Numbered from the stretch's first letter, positions 1 to 6,328 are shown. The stretch: DNA of 11,610 bases from an uncultured Alphaproteobacteria bacterium (GCA_937900425.1 CALCDT010000169.1:1-11610); one strand, 5' to 3'. Numbers and translations are program-made. Notes: generated from the letters alone by a model not told the origin.

Positions 1-3
1 GGC

Positions 4-38
4 GGTCGGCAGTCGGCAGTCGGCAGTCGGCAGTCGGC
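4..38. repeat. Tandem 7-base repeat array (AGTCGGC), five units
   Basis: Four perfect head-to-tail copies of AGTCGGC occupy 11-38, preceded by a one-mismatch copy (GGTCGGC) at 4-10. The array may continue left of the window. It lies beyond the 3' end of pheA and faces a second array of the complementary heptamer at 109-143, so the two can pair as a long interrupted inverted repeat. No coding function is apparent. Its nature (simple-sequence expansion or an extragenic palindromic family) cannot be decided from one copy. Confidence 0.85.
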
Positions 39-78
39 TTGAAGCCTTCGCATCGGCGGTGCAGTCGTCAAGACCCTT

Positions 79-95
79 CGACGGGTGTCCCGTCG
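79..95. other. Perfect 7-bp hairpin with a 3-base loop downstream of pheA
   Basis: CGACGGG at 79-85 pairs perfectly with CCCGTCG at 89-95 around the loop TGT. It lies between the two inverted heptamer arrays and about 50 bases past the pheA stop. There is no T-run on either strand next to the stem, so it is not a standard intrinsic terminator. It could protect the 3' end of the transcript or assist Rho-type termination; that role is inferred only. Confidence 0.4.
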
Positions 96-108
96 CCACC
101 CTCCGCAA

Positions 109-143
109 ACCGACTGCCGACTGCCGAACCCCGACTGCCGAAC
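109..143. repeat. Degenerate 7-base repeat array (GCCGACT/GCCGAAC), inverted to 4-38
   Basis: Five consecutive 7-base units (ACCGACT, GCCGACT, GCCGAAC, CCCGACT, GCCGAAC) end four bases before the pheA stop codon on the other strand. The unit is the reverse complement of the AGTCGGC heptamer at 4-38, and at least 13 consecutive bases of the two arrays are complementary. The arrays are separated by 70 bases. On the pheA transcript they could fold into a long stem enclosing the 79-95 hairpin. Confidence 0.75.
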
Positions 144-146
144 CCG

Positions 147-1013
147 CTATTCCGCCGGAACCTGTTCCGCCAGCTTCTCGCGGAAGGGAGCCGCCGGGTA
201 GATGCCGAGGATGCGCTTTTCGGCGGAGAAGAAGTCGAGTTCCTCGAGCGCCCGGCGCAGCGGAGCGTCGTCCGGGTGACCCTCGACGTCGGCATAGAAC
301 TGGGTGGCGAAGAACTGGCCGCCGAGCTGGTAACTTTCCAGCTTGGTCATGTTGATGCCGTTGGTGGCGAAGCCGCCGAGCGCCTTGTAGAGCGCCGCCG
401 GAATGTTGCGCACCCGGAAGACGAAGGTGGTGATGACCGGGCCGTTGCCGGCCGCGGCGTGGGCCGGCGTCTTCGACAGGATGACGAAGCGCGTGGTGTT
501 GTGGGCGGCGTCCTCGACGTCGCGGGCGAGGATGTCGAGGCCGTAGATCTCGGCGGCGCGCGCCGGGGCGAGGGCGGCGCGGGTCGGGTCTCCGGATTCG
601 GCGACGAGGCGGGCGGCGCCGGCGGTGTCGCCGGAGATCTTCGGCGACAGGCCGAGGCTGCGGATGATGCCGCGGCACTGGCCGAGGGCGTGGACGTGGC
701 TCTCGACGGTCTTCAGGCCCTCGAGCGTCGCCCCCTTCGGCGCCATCAGCTGGAAGCGGATCGGCAGGAAGTATTCGCCGACGATGTGGAGCTGCGAATT
801 CGGCAGCAGGTGGTGGATGTCGGCGACCCGCCCGGCGAGCGAATTCTCGATCGGGATCATGGCGAGGTCGACCGACCCGCTCTCGACCGCGACGAAGCAG
901 TCCTCGAAGGTCGGGCACGGCATCGGGGTGCAGTCGGGGTAGACGTCGAGGCTGGCGATCTCTGAATTGGCGCCGCGCTCCCCCTGGAATGCGACGCGCA
1001 GGGCGGTGGTCAT
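147..1013 (-). CDS. pheA: Prephenate dehydratase (PheA, monofunctional)
   Basis: It converts prephenate to phenylpyruvate, the committed step of phenylalanine synthesis, in the cytoplasm. The 288-residue product has a dehydratase domain (about 5-180) and a C-terminal ACT regulatory domain (about 192-275). Visible motifs are the N-terminal FQGERGANSE (9-18), the catalytic T-R-F triplet at 174-176 within NTTRFVIL, and the ACT segment GINMTKLESY (219-228), where the family's phenylalanine-binding ES-type motif reads LESYQ. There is no chorismate mutase domain, unlike enterobacterial PheA, as is usual in alphaproteobacteria. I start at 1013 because GGAAGAG lies just upstream; the open frame extends 29 codons further to 1100 without family similarity. 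It lies 135 bases downstream of kdsB on the same strand, probably in one transcription unit. Feedback inhibition by phenylalanine through ACT is expected from the family. Confidence 0.95.
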   Translation of the reverse strand: MTTALRVAFQGERGANSEIASLDVYPDCTPMPCPTFEDCFVAVESGSVDLAMIPIENSLAGRVADIHHLLPNSQLHIVGEYFLPIRFQLMAPKGATLEGLKTVESHVHALGQCRGIIRSLGLSPKISGDTAGAARLVAESGDPTRAALAPARAAEIYGLDILARDVEDAAHNTTRFVILSKTPAHAAAGNGPVITTFVFRVRNIPAALYKALGGFATNGINMTKLESYQLGGQFFATQFYADVEGHPDDAPLRRALEELDFFSAEKRILGIYPAAPFREKLAEQVPAE

Positions 1014-1148
1014 CTCGGTCTCTTCCAGGTCGGTGCGCTTGCGGCCCTCCGCGAGGGCCGGACTGCCATAGCCGAGGCCCGCCGGGCCCGACAAGCGCAA
1101 AGTCGCGCGCCGGGCCGCGCCTCTGGGCCCGGATCGCTCCGGATGCCC

Positions 1149-1904
1149 TCAGCCGCCGAGCCGGCGGCGGGCTTCCTCGAGGTCGTGGGGCGTGTCGACG
1201 CCGAGCGGCACGTCGGCGACGAGGGCGACGTCGATCCGCATGCCGGCCTCGAGCAGGCGGAGCTGCTCGAGCTTCTCGCGCGTCTCGAGTTCGGAGGGCG
1301 GCAGATCGACGAAGCGGGCGAGGGCCGGGCGGCGGTAGGCGTAGAGGCCGATGTGGTGGTAGAGCGGCCCGGGGCCGTGGGGCGCGCTGGCGCGGGTGAA
1401 ATAGAGCGCCCGCATCCGGTCCGGGGCGATCCGGGTGCCGACGACCTTGACGACGTTCGGGTTGGTGCGCTCTTCCTCCACGGTGATCTCGGCGGCGATG
1501 GTGGCGACGTCGACCGCGGGATCGGCGAGCGGGGCGAAGCAGGCGCGGATCGCCTCGGGCGCCACGGTCGGCAGGTCGCCCTGGACGTTGACCACCACCT
1601 CGGCCTCGCCGTTCGGATCGATCCGGCCGAGCGCCTCGAAGATGCGGTCGGAGCCGCTCGGATGGTCGGACCGGGTCAGGATGGCGTCGCCGCCGGCGGC
1701 GCGCACCGCGTCGACGATCTCGGCCGCGTCGGCCGCCACCACCACCGGCCCGATCCCGGCCTCGCAGGCCCGCCGCCAGACGTGGACGATCATCGCCTCG
1801 CCGGCGATTTCGGCGAGCGGCTTGCCCGGCAGGCGGGTGCTGGCCATGCGGGCGGGCACGAGGACGACGGCGGAGGGGCGGCGCGGGGAGGAAACGTCGG
1901 TCAT
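1149..1904 (-). CDS. kdsB: 3-deoxy-manno-octulosonate cytidylyltransferase (CMP-Kdo synthetase)
   Basis: It activates Kdo with CTP, giving CMP-Kdo and pyrophosphate, for the inner core of lipopolysaccharide; it is a cytoplasmic enzyme. At 251 residues it matches the usual length of the family. The N-terminal nucleotide-binding signature VPARMASTRLPGKPL (16-30), the SDHPSGSDRI segment (79-88), VVNVQGDLP (104-112) with the metal-binding QGD, YHHIGLYAYRR (182-192) and ELETREKLEQLR (205-216) are all present, as is the terminal GVDTPHDLEEAR. The start at 1904 places the signature about 15 residues in, as in known members. The frame is open back to 2117, but the extra 71 residues are Pro/Arg-rich and look non-coding. 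The ribosome binding site is weak. It is the first gene of the probable kdsB-pheA unit. Confidence 0.95.
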   Translation of the reverse strand: MTDVSSPRRPSAVVLVPARMASTRLPGKPLAEIAGEAMIVHVWRRACEAGIGPVVVAADAAEIVDAVRAAGGDAILTRSDHPSGSDRIFEALGRIDPNGEAEVVVNVQGDLPTVAPEAIRACFAPLADPAVDVATIAAEITVEEERTNPNVVKVVGTRIAPDRMRALYFTRASAPHGPGPLYHHIGLYAYRRPALARFVDLPPSELETREKLEQLRLLEAGMRIDVALVADVPLGVDTPHDLEEARRRLGG

Positions 1905-2337
1905 GGATCGGCGGCCGGATCGCTGCGGCGGCGAAGGCCGCCTCGGGGAGGGAACGCCCATCCATAGACCATCGGCGCGCCGCGGGGAAACAGCGGGAAG
2001 CAAACCGCCGGGCGGCGGGATCGGCCCGATCGGCGGCACGCGGCGCGGGCGCCGGGCCGGCTTCTCCCGCGCCGCGGAAAAACAGCTTCTCGGTGGCCGT
2101 GAAGCCGGCGGCGGCAAGGCCGTACGGGCCTGTGGTATCGCCGCATCGGGGGGCGAAAATTAGACGTTCTCTATGGACAGGCGCCGCGAAATGTCGATAA
2201 CGTCCGCTGCGAAGATGGCCGAAAGGCCGTCGTTTTCGGCCTGCTGCGAAGCGGAGATCCGCCCTTCGCCGCGGTGCCTCGGGCGGAGCGGCGCCGAGAT
2301 GCCGCACCGCACGCGTTGATCCTGGAGCCCTCTCGAT
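1905..2337. other. Divergent intergenic region kdsB / cycM (433 bases)
   Basis: No gene is supported here. From 1905 to about 2145 the DNA is very GC-rich, and its open frames are Pro/Arg-rich with no family signal. From about 2145 onward the GC content drops and regulatory DNA is more likely. A -10-like TCTAAT sits on the minus strand at 2159-2164 without a recognisable -35 at the right distance. A hairpin flanked by 9-base direct repeats occupies 2206-2251. Promoters for both kdsB and cycM must lie in this region, but I could not assign either convincingly. Confidence 0.6.
2206..2251. repeat. Hairpin (8-bp stem) bracketed by direct repeats GCTGCGAAG
   Basis: GGCCGAAA at 2217-2224 pairs perfectly with TTTCGGCC at 2234-2241 around a 9-base loop. 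The 9-mer GCTGCGAAG occurs directly on both sides, at 2206-2214 and 2243-2251, with a 37-base period. The element lies 87-132 bases upstream of the cycM start codon, in its promoter or leader. It could be a regulator binding site or an RNA leader structure; no family assignment is possible. Confidence 0.45.
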
Positions 2338-2880
2338 ATGGATTCTTTCGAGTTCAACAAGATCGCCGGCACGGTGCTCGGCACGCTGCTCTTCGCCATG
2401 GGGCTCGGCTTCGTGGCCGAAGGCATCTTCCATGTGGAAGCCCCGGAGCAGCCCGGCTACGTGATCGAGGTGGCCGACGAGGGCGCGGCGGCCGGGGGCG
2501 AGGAAGAGGCCGAGCAGCCGATCACCGCCCTGCTGGCGAGCGCCGACGTCGGCAAGGGCGAAGGCGTCGCCAAGAAATGCGCCGCCTGCCACGACTTCAC
2601 CAAGGGCGGCCCGAACAAGACCGGCCCCAATCTCTGGGGCGTCCTCGGCCGCACCCCGGGCACCCATGAGGGCTTCGGCTATTCCGGCGCGATGGTCGAG
2701 TTCGGCAAGTCGCACACCTGGAATTTCGAGACCCTCAGCGACTTCATCCACAATCCGAAGGCCGACGTTCCGGGCACCTCGATGGGCTTCGCCGGCATCA
2801 AGAAGCCCGACGAGCGCGCCAACCTCCTCGTCTACCTGCACTCGCTGTCGGACGCGCCGGAGCCGCTGCCGACGGAGTGA
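2338..2880 (+). CDS. cycM: Membrane-anchored cytochrome c (CycM-type, c552)
   Basis: This is a mono-heme c-type cytochrome carrying electrons in the periplasm while tethered to the inner membrane. In rhizobia CycM links the bc1 complex to the aa3 oxidase; that role here is inferred from similarity. The 180-residue product has one hydrophobic anchor (about 10-31, an uncleaved signal-anchor), an Ala/Gly/Glu-rich acidic linker (about 46-60), and a class I cytochrome c domain (about 65-172). The heme-attachment motif CAACH is at 81-85, with TGPNLWGV at 95-102. M149 in PGTSMGFAG is the expected sixth heme ligand, and NLLVYLHSL is the C-terminal helix. GGAG at 2324-2327 supports the start. The length agrees with CycM proteins of Bradyrhizobium and relatives. 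It is transcribed alone, divergently from kdsB, and ends at a strong terminator. Confidence 0.93.
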   Translation: MDSFEFNKIAGTVLGTLLFAMGLGFVAEGIFHVEAPEQPGYVIEVADEGAAAGGEEEAEQPITALLASADVGKGEGVAKKCAACHDFTKGGPNKTGPNLWGVLGRTPGTHEGFGYSGAMVEFGKSHTWNFETLSDFIHNPKADVPGTSMGFAGIKKPDERANLLVYLHSLSDAPEPLPTE

Positions 2881-2916
2881 GTCTCGGGTTTCGCCCGACC
2901 GAGGACCCGTCGATAG

Positions 2917-2952
2917 AAAAGCCTCGCCGATTCGATTTCGGCGAGGCTTTTT
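2917..2952 (+). terminator. Intrinsic terminator of cycM
   Basis: A perfect 14-bp stem (2917-2930 with 2938-2951) encloses a 7-base loop. The GC-rich core GCCTCGCCGA/TCGGCGAGGC is flanked by AAAA on the left and TTTTT on the right. It begins about 37 bases after the cycM stop. Because of the A-run on the left arm it also presents a four-T tail on the minus strand, so it may also stop transcription leaving grpE. Confidence 0.88.
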
Positions 2953-3062
2953 CGTATCGGCAGTTCAACGCAGCCGGCGACGACGGGGGTGCGGACGCTC
3001 CCCCTCCCCGACGGTCGCCTTCGCGACCCGGCCGAGGCGGGGGCCGCGACGGCCGAGGCCGC

Positions 3063-3665
3063 TCACACCGTCTTGTCGACGTGCTCGGCGGCGCCTTCGC
3101 CGGCCGCTCCCGGCTTGGGGCCGCCGCGGGCGACGCCGACCATCGCCGGACGCAGCACCCGCTCGCCGATGACGTAGCCGTCCTGGACGACCTGGACCAC
3201 CGTTCCCGAAGCGACTTCCGGATTCGGAACCTCGAACATCGCCTGGTGGAAATTCGGGTCGAACCGTTCGCCGGTCGGCGAGATCTTGCGCACGCCGAAT
3301 TTCTCGAAGCTCGCCAGCAGGCCGCGCTCGGTCATCTCGACGCCTTCGAGCAGCGCGGTGAGGGCGGCGTCGGCGCCGGCCCGGGTTTCGGCGGGAACGG
3401 CGTCGAGGGCGCGGCGCAGGTTGTCGCCGACCTGCAGCATGTCGCGGGCGAAGTTGGCCACCGCATACTGGCGGGCGTCCTTGACCTCGCGCTCGGTGCG
3501 CCGGCGCAGGTTCTCCATTTCGGCCAGCGTGCGCAGCAGCTGGTCCTTCATCTCGGCGATCTGGGTCTCGGCGGCGGTGCCGGCGGCCTTCGGCTCCGCG
3601 GCGGTCTCGGCCGCGGCCTCGCCGGCGTCGACCGGCGTCTCGTCGGTCCGGTTGTCGTCGCTCAT
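3063..3665 (-). CDS. grpE: GrpE, nucleotide-exchange factor for DnaK
   Basis: GrpE releases ADP from the chaperone DnaK in the cytoplasm, resetting its substrate-binding cycle; its partner genes dnaK and dnaJ are not in this window. The 200-residue product has an acidic, Ala/Glu-rich disordered N-terminus (1-32), then a long coiled coil (about 33-88, including AEMENLRRRTEREV at 48-61). A four-helix region follows, then the C-terminal beta domain with the signature GERFDPNFHQAMFEV (132-146), VVQVVQDGYVIGERVLRPAMV (156-176) and a flexible tail. The length is typical for alphaproteobacteria. A good GGAGAGGA ribosome binding site (3671-3678) sets the start. The frame stays open far upstream, but that extension runs antisense-like through hrcA in another frame and is not coding. 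It lies 245 bases downstream of hrcA. Confidence 0.96.
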   Translation of the reverse strand: MSDDNRTDETPVDAGEAAAETAAEPKAAGTAAETQIAEMKDQLLRTLAEMENLRRRTEREVKDARQYAVANFARDMLQVGDNLRRALDAVPAETRAGADAALTALLEGVEMTERGLLASFEKFGVRKISPTGERFDPNFHQAMFEVPNPEVASGTVVQVVQDGYVIGERVLRPAMVGVARGGPKPGAAGEGAAEHVDKTV

Positions 3666-3910
3666 CGTCGTCCTCTCCACTCGATCGGGCCGCCGCGGCG
3701 CCCTCGCGGCGAGCGCGTGACGGTTCGGGCGGCGAAAGGGGCTGTCGGCGCCCGATATCAGCGTTCGGCCGGGAAAAATCAAGTCGCGAGACGGCCGGTG
3801 GCGGCGGGCGCCACCTCGGCGGGGCGCCTCCGACCTGCCGCCGTCCCGCGGCTGCCGCCGTGCGGGCACCTCCCCGTCCCCTCGCCGACCGGAGCCGCGG
3901 CGGGCCGGCG
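3666..3910 (-). other. hrcA-grpE intergenic spacer (245 bases)
   Basis: This spacer is long for two genes of one heat-shock operon. On the minus strand it holds a GC-rich hairpin (GGTGGCG 3797-3803 with CGCCACC 3809-3815, 5-base loop) and then a candidate promoter at 3754-3783, followed by an untranslated leader of roughly 80 bases before grpE. The hairpin has no adjacent T-run, so it is more likely an attenuating or stabilising structure than an intrinsic terminator. No coding sequence is supported. Confidence 0.5.
3754..3783 (-). promoter_or_regulatory. Candidate internal promoter for grpE
   Basis: On the minus strand CTTGATT at 3777-3783 gives a -35 that fits both the sigma-70 (TTGATT) and sigma-32 (CTTGA) consensus. 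A 17-base spacer leads to GATATC at 3754-3759, a partial match to TATAAT. It is the only AT-rich spot in the spacer and lies about 90 bases upstream of the grpE start. It would allow grpE expression separate from hrcA. The -10 match is only three of six, so this is a candidate. Confidence 0.4.
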
Positions 3911-4993
3911 TCAGCCCAGCATCCGGCTGACGAGGCGGGCGGTGTAGTCGACCATCGGCACGATGCGGGCGTAGTTGAGCCGGGTCGGGCCGATGACGCC
4001 GACGACGCCGACCACCCGCTGCTCGCTGTCGCGGTAGGGCGCGGCGACCAGCGAGGAGCCGGACATCGAGAAGAGCTTGTTCTCCGAGCCGATGAAGATG
4101 CGCACGCCGTCGCCGGAATCGGCGAGGCCGAGCAGCTGGATCAGGTCCTGCTTGGTCTCGAGGTCCTCGAACAGCAGGCGGACCCGTTCCAGATCCTCGA
4201 GCGCGCGCAGATCTTCCAGCAGGTTGGCGCGGCCGCGCACGATCAGCGTCTCCGGCCGCCCGCCCGACGCCTGGCTCCAGCTGGCGAGGCCGGTGTCGAC
4301 CACCTTCTGCGTCAGCGCGTCGAGTTCGGCGCGGTGACGGCTGATGTCGCGTTCCAGTTCCGCGCGCGCCTCCGACAGGGTGCGGCCGCGGATGTGGGCG
4401 TTGAGATAGTTGGAGGCCTCGGCGAGGGCGGAGGGCGGCAGGCCGGCAGGCAGGTCGACGAGGCGGTTTTCGACGGCACCGTTCTCGGCGACCAGCACCA
4501 CCAGCGCCCGCGTCGGCTCGATGCGCACGAACTCGATGTGCTTGAGCACCATGTCGGCCTTGGCGGTGAGCACGACGCCCGCCCCGCGCGACAGGCCGGA
4601 CAGCATCTGGCTCGCCTCGGTCAGCACCGATTCCATCGAGGCGGTGCGGCCGGAACCGCGGACCTGCGCCTCGATCGAGACCCGCTCCTCGGCGGTGAGG
4701 TCGCCGATCTCCAGCATGGCGTCGACGAAGAAGCGCAGGCCGCGGTCGGTCGGCAGGCGGCCGGCGCTGGTGTGCGGCGCGAAGATCAGGCCGGCGCGTT
4801 CGAGGTCGGACATGACGTTGCGCACCGAGGCCGGCGACAGCGCCATCGGCAGCATCCGCGAGAGATTGCGCGAGCCGACCGGCTCGCCGGTCTCGAGATA
4901 GCTCTCGACGACGCGGCGGAAGATCTCGCGCGAGCGCTGATCGAGATCGCGCAGCAGGGAGGGTGTTTCCGGTGTCGAGGCGGGCTGTCCCAT
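3911..4993 (-). CDS. hrcA: HrcA, heat-inducible transcription repressor
   Basis: HrcA binds CIRCE operators, classically before groESL, and represses them until heat stress removes its GroEL-assisted active form. The 360-residue product begins with a winged-helix DNA-binding domain (about 15-90) containing LDQRSREIFRRVVE, GEPVGSRNLSR (36-46), SPASVRNVMSDLE and PHTSAGRLPTDRGLRFFVD. A GAF-like dimerisation region follows, with RIFIGSENK (298-306) and the closing VVGVIGPTRLNYARIVPM (330-347). Its length is normal. I start at 4993, where the family N-terminus begins; the frame is open back to 5143 without similarity. The ribosome binding site is weak. It is the first gene of hrcA-grpE and is divergent from rph. 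No CIRCE (TTAGCACTC-N9-GAGTGCTAA) is visible upstream, so self-repression through CIRCE looks unlikely; a sigma-32-like site is present instead. Confidence 0.96.
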   Translation of the reverse strand: MGQPASTPETPSLLRDLDQRSREIFRRVVESYLETGEPVGSRNLSRMLPMALSPASVRNVMSDLERAGLIFAPHTSAGRLPTDRGLRFFVDAMLEIGDLTAEERVSIEAQVRGSGRTASMESVLTEASQMLSGLSRGAGVVLTAKADMVLKHIEFVRIEPTRALVVLVAENGAVENRLVDLPAGLPPSALAEASNYLNAHIRGRTLSEARAELERDISRHRAELDALTQKVVDTGLASWSQASGGRPETLIVRGRANLLEDLRALEDLERVRLLFEDLETKQDLIQLLGLADSGDGVRIFIGSENKLFSMSGSSLVAAPYRDSEQRVVGVVGVIGPTRLNYARIVPMVDYTARLVSRMLG

Positions 4994-5025
4994 GAAGGTG
5001 GCGAAGATTCCGTCTGCTCTGTGCT

Positions 5026-5042
5026 TCCCCCAATATGGGGGA
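5026..5042. promoter_or_regulatory. Palindrome TCCCCCA-ATA-TGGGGGA between hrcA and rph
   Basis: This is a perfect 7-bp inverted repeat with a 3-base centre, 33 bases upstream of the hrcA start and about 150 bases upstream of the divergent rph start. Read on the minus strand it contains CCCCATATT, which resembles a sigma-32 -10 box. The symmetry could be an operator for a dimeric regulator, or a coincidence around the promoter element. It is not CIRCE. Confidence 0.5.
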
Positions 5043-5064
5043 CATCCCGCCGCAAATAAACAGG
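5032..5064 (-). promoter_or_regulatory. Candidate sigma-32 (RpoH) promoter of hrcA-grpE
   Basis: On the minus strand CCCCATATT (5040 to 5032) matches the RpoH -10 consensus CCCCATNT. A weak -35, CCTGTTT (5064 to 5058), lies 17 bases upstream, a spacing close to that reported for alphaproteobacterial RpoH promoters. Transcription would begin near 5025, giving a leader of about 30 bases before the hrcA start at 4993. In Caulobacter the hrcA-grpE operon is driven by a sigma-32-type promoter and lacks CIRCE, which fits. The -35 is poor, so this remains a candidate. Confidence 0.45.
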
Positions 5065-5194
5065 CTTTCGGCCGCGAAGTCCGCCTCCGGCCTCCGGTTC
5101 GCCGCCGCGCGCCGCTTTCTCCGCTTTGCCTCGCCCGGGCCATTCGCTACAAGGCGCCGATCACGGATCGACAATCGCGAAAGACGTCTCTGCC

Positions 5195-5908
5195 ATGCGC
5201 CCATCGAAGAGAGCCCCGGACGAGTTGCGCCGCGTCAGCCTGGAGCGGGCCGTCTCCAAGCACGCCGAGGGCTCCTGCCTCGTCAAGTTCGGCGACACCC
5301 ACGTGCTCTGCACCGCCAGTCTCGAGGACCGGGTGCCGCCGTGGCTGCGCGGCGGCGGCAAGGGCTGGGTCACCGCCGAATACGGCATGCTGCCGCGCTC
5401 GACCGACGAGCGCATGCGCCGCGAGGCGAGCGCCGGCAAGCAGTCGGGCCGCAGCCTCGAGATCCAGCGCCTGATCGGCCGCTCGCTGCGCGCGGTGGTC
5501 GACCTCGTCGCCCTCGGCGAGAAGCAGATCACCGTCGACTGCGACGTGATCCAGGCCGACGGCGGCACCCGCACCGCCGCGATCACCGGCGGCTTCGTCG
5601 CCCTCCACGACTGCCTGACCTGGATGCGTGCGCGCAACATGATCGGCGACAAGGTGATCAAGGACCACGTCGCCGCGATCTCCTGCGGCATCCACCAGGG
5701 CGTGCCGGTGCTCGACCTCGACTACGCCGAGGATTCCACTGCCGAGACCGACGCCAACTTCGTCATCACCGGCACGGGCGGCATCGTCGAGATCCAGGGA
5801 ACGGCCGAGGGCGCGCCTTTCTCGGAGGAGGAATTCGCGGCCCTGCTCGGCCTCGCCAAGACCGGCGTGACCCGGCTGGTCGAACTGCAGAAGCTGGCGC
5901 TCGCCTGA
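5195..5908 (+). CDS. rph: Ribonuclease PH
   Basis: RNase PH trims the 3' ends of tRNA precursors by phosphorolysis, using inorganic phosphate and releasing nucleoside diphosphates; it works as a cytoplasmic hexamer. The 237-residue product matches the family length of about 238. Present are MRPSKRAPDELR (1-12), GDTHVLCTAS (33-42), AEYGMLPRSTDER (61-73), R86 within GRSLEIQRLIGRSLR, and the phosphate-binding GGTRT (123-127), with R126 at the position conserved in characterised RNase PH. The acidic metal-site segment DLDYAEDS is at 174-181, with ETD at 184-186. The start at 5195 gives the canonical N-terminus MRPS; the frame is open 23 codons further up without similarity. The ribosome binding site is weak. 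It is divergent from hrcA and ends 22 bases from the convergent TM2 gene. Confidence 0.97.
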   Translation: MRPSKRAPDELRRVSLERAVSKHAEGSCLVKFGDTHVLCTASLEDRVPPWLRGGGKGWVTAEYGMLPRSTDERMRREASAGKQSGRSLEIQRLIGRSLRAVVDLVALGEKQITVDCDVIQADGGTRTAAITGGFVALHDCLTWMRARNMIGDKVIKDHVAAISCGIHQGVPVLDLDYAEDSTAETDANFVITGTGGIVEIQGTAEGAPFSEEEFAALLGLAKTGVTRLVELQKLALA

Positions 5909-5930
5909 CGCGGCCGGCCCTCGCCGCCGG

Positions 5931-6257
5931 TCAGCCGGTGACGAGAGCGCTGCGGATCAGCCCCTCGCGGACCTTGTTCTTGTGCTCGGCGACCATGCCG
6001 GGAATGAGGAAGGCGTCGACCAGCACCCAGATCGCGGTGCCGAGCAGCAGGACGAAGCCGACGCCGACGGCGGAGAGCAGCACGCCGGCGAGCGTCAGCA
6101 CGAGCAGGCCGGTCCCGGACCGCGTGTGACCGAGATAGAAGCGGTGGACGCCGAGCCCGCCGAGAAAGAACCAGATGAGATAGGCGGCGCCGGTCGACTT
6201 CGCCTCGTTGGTCACGCGCTGTTCGATGAGGATCTGCTGTTCGGTGGTGAGCGCCAT
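5931..6257 (-). CDS. TM2-domain membrane protein
   Basis: This is a 108-residue inner-membrane protein with a TM2 domain, two helices joined by a tight turn, of unknown biochemical role. The N-terminal 20 residues are polar (MALTTEQQILIEQRV). Then comes AYLIWFFLGGLGVHRFYLG (25-43), with the conserved G-x-H-R-F-Y-L-G motif before the turn. A hydrophobic stretch (about 50-72) and GTAIWVLVDAFLIPGMV (73-89), with the W-x-L-V-D-x-F-x-I-P motif typical of the domain, follow. The C-terminus is basic and polar. The start at 6257 is preceded by a G-rich stretch that could act as a ribosome binding site. It lies on the opposite strand between rph and rdgB. A candidate promoter lies at 6299-6328. TM2 proteins are found across bacteria without a settled function, so I give no gene symbol. 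Confidence 0.88.
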   Translation of the reverse strand: MALTTEQQILIEQRVTNEAKSTGAAYLIWFFLGGLGVHRFYLGHTRSGTGLLVLTLAGVLLSAVGVGFVLLLGTAIWVLVDAFLIPGMVAEHKNKVREGLIRSALVTG

Positions 6258-6298
6258 GGCGGTGAGCCCCCAATTGGTTGTGTGCCGGAAGGCTTCAC

Positions 6299-6328
6299 AT
6301 TTTAAGATTGCATTCCCGCCTCTTGCAA
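6299..6328 (-). promoter_or_regulatory. Candidate sigma-70 promoter of the TM2 gene
   Basis: On the minus strand TTGCAA (6328 to 6323) serves as -35. Seventeen or eighteen bases later comes TTAAAA or TAAAAT (6305 to 6299) as -10. It is the most AT-rich spot in the rdgB/TM2 divergent region and lies about 42 bases upstream of the TM2 start codon. The -35 and spacer are embedded in the inverted repeat 6306-6330. Confidence 0.5.

Noticed and set aside
1..143. A CRISPR array at the left edge
   Set aside because: The units are 7 bases, directly abutting, with no spacers. The second array is inverted. This is simple tandem repetition.
39..965. A 308-codon plus-strand open frame opposite pheA
   Set aside because: It is an antisense shadow of PheA, whose catalytic and ACT motifs are intact on the other strand.
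2160..2426. An 88-codon minus-strand open frame upstream of and overlapping the cycM start
   Set aside because: It overlaps the coding start of cycM, has no recognisable domain and spans the likely control region. No ribosome binding site stands out.
5026..5042. A CIRCE element upstream of hrcA
   Set aside because: The palindrome TCCCCCA-ATA-TGGGGGA has neither the TTAGCACTC/GAGTGCTAA arms nor the 9-base spacer of CIRCE.
3860..5059. A 399-codon plus-strand open frame opposite hrcA
   Set aside because: It is an antisense shadow of HrcA, with His/Ala/Gly/Arg-rich low-information sequence.
3063..5204. A 713-codon open frame on the minus strand ending as GrpE
   Set aside because: Only the last 200 codons match GrpE. 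The upstream part runs through hrcA in a different frame, is Arg/Pro/Gly-rich and has no family signal. Stop-free frames of this kind are common in GC-rich DNA. A GrpE fusion is not supported, since a good ribosome binding site lies at the GrpE start.
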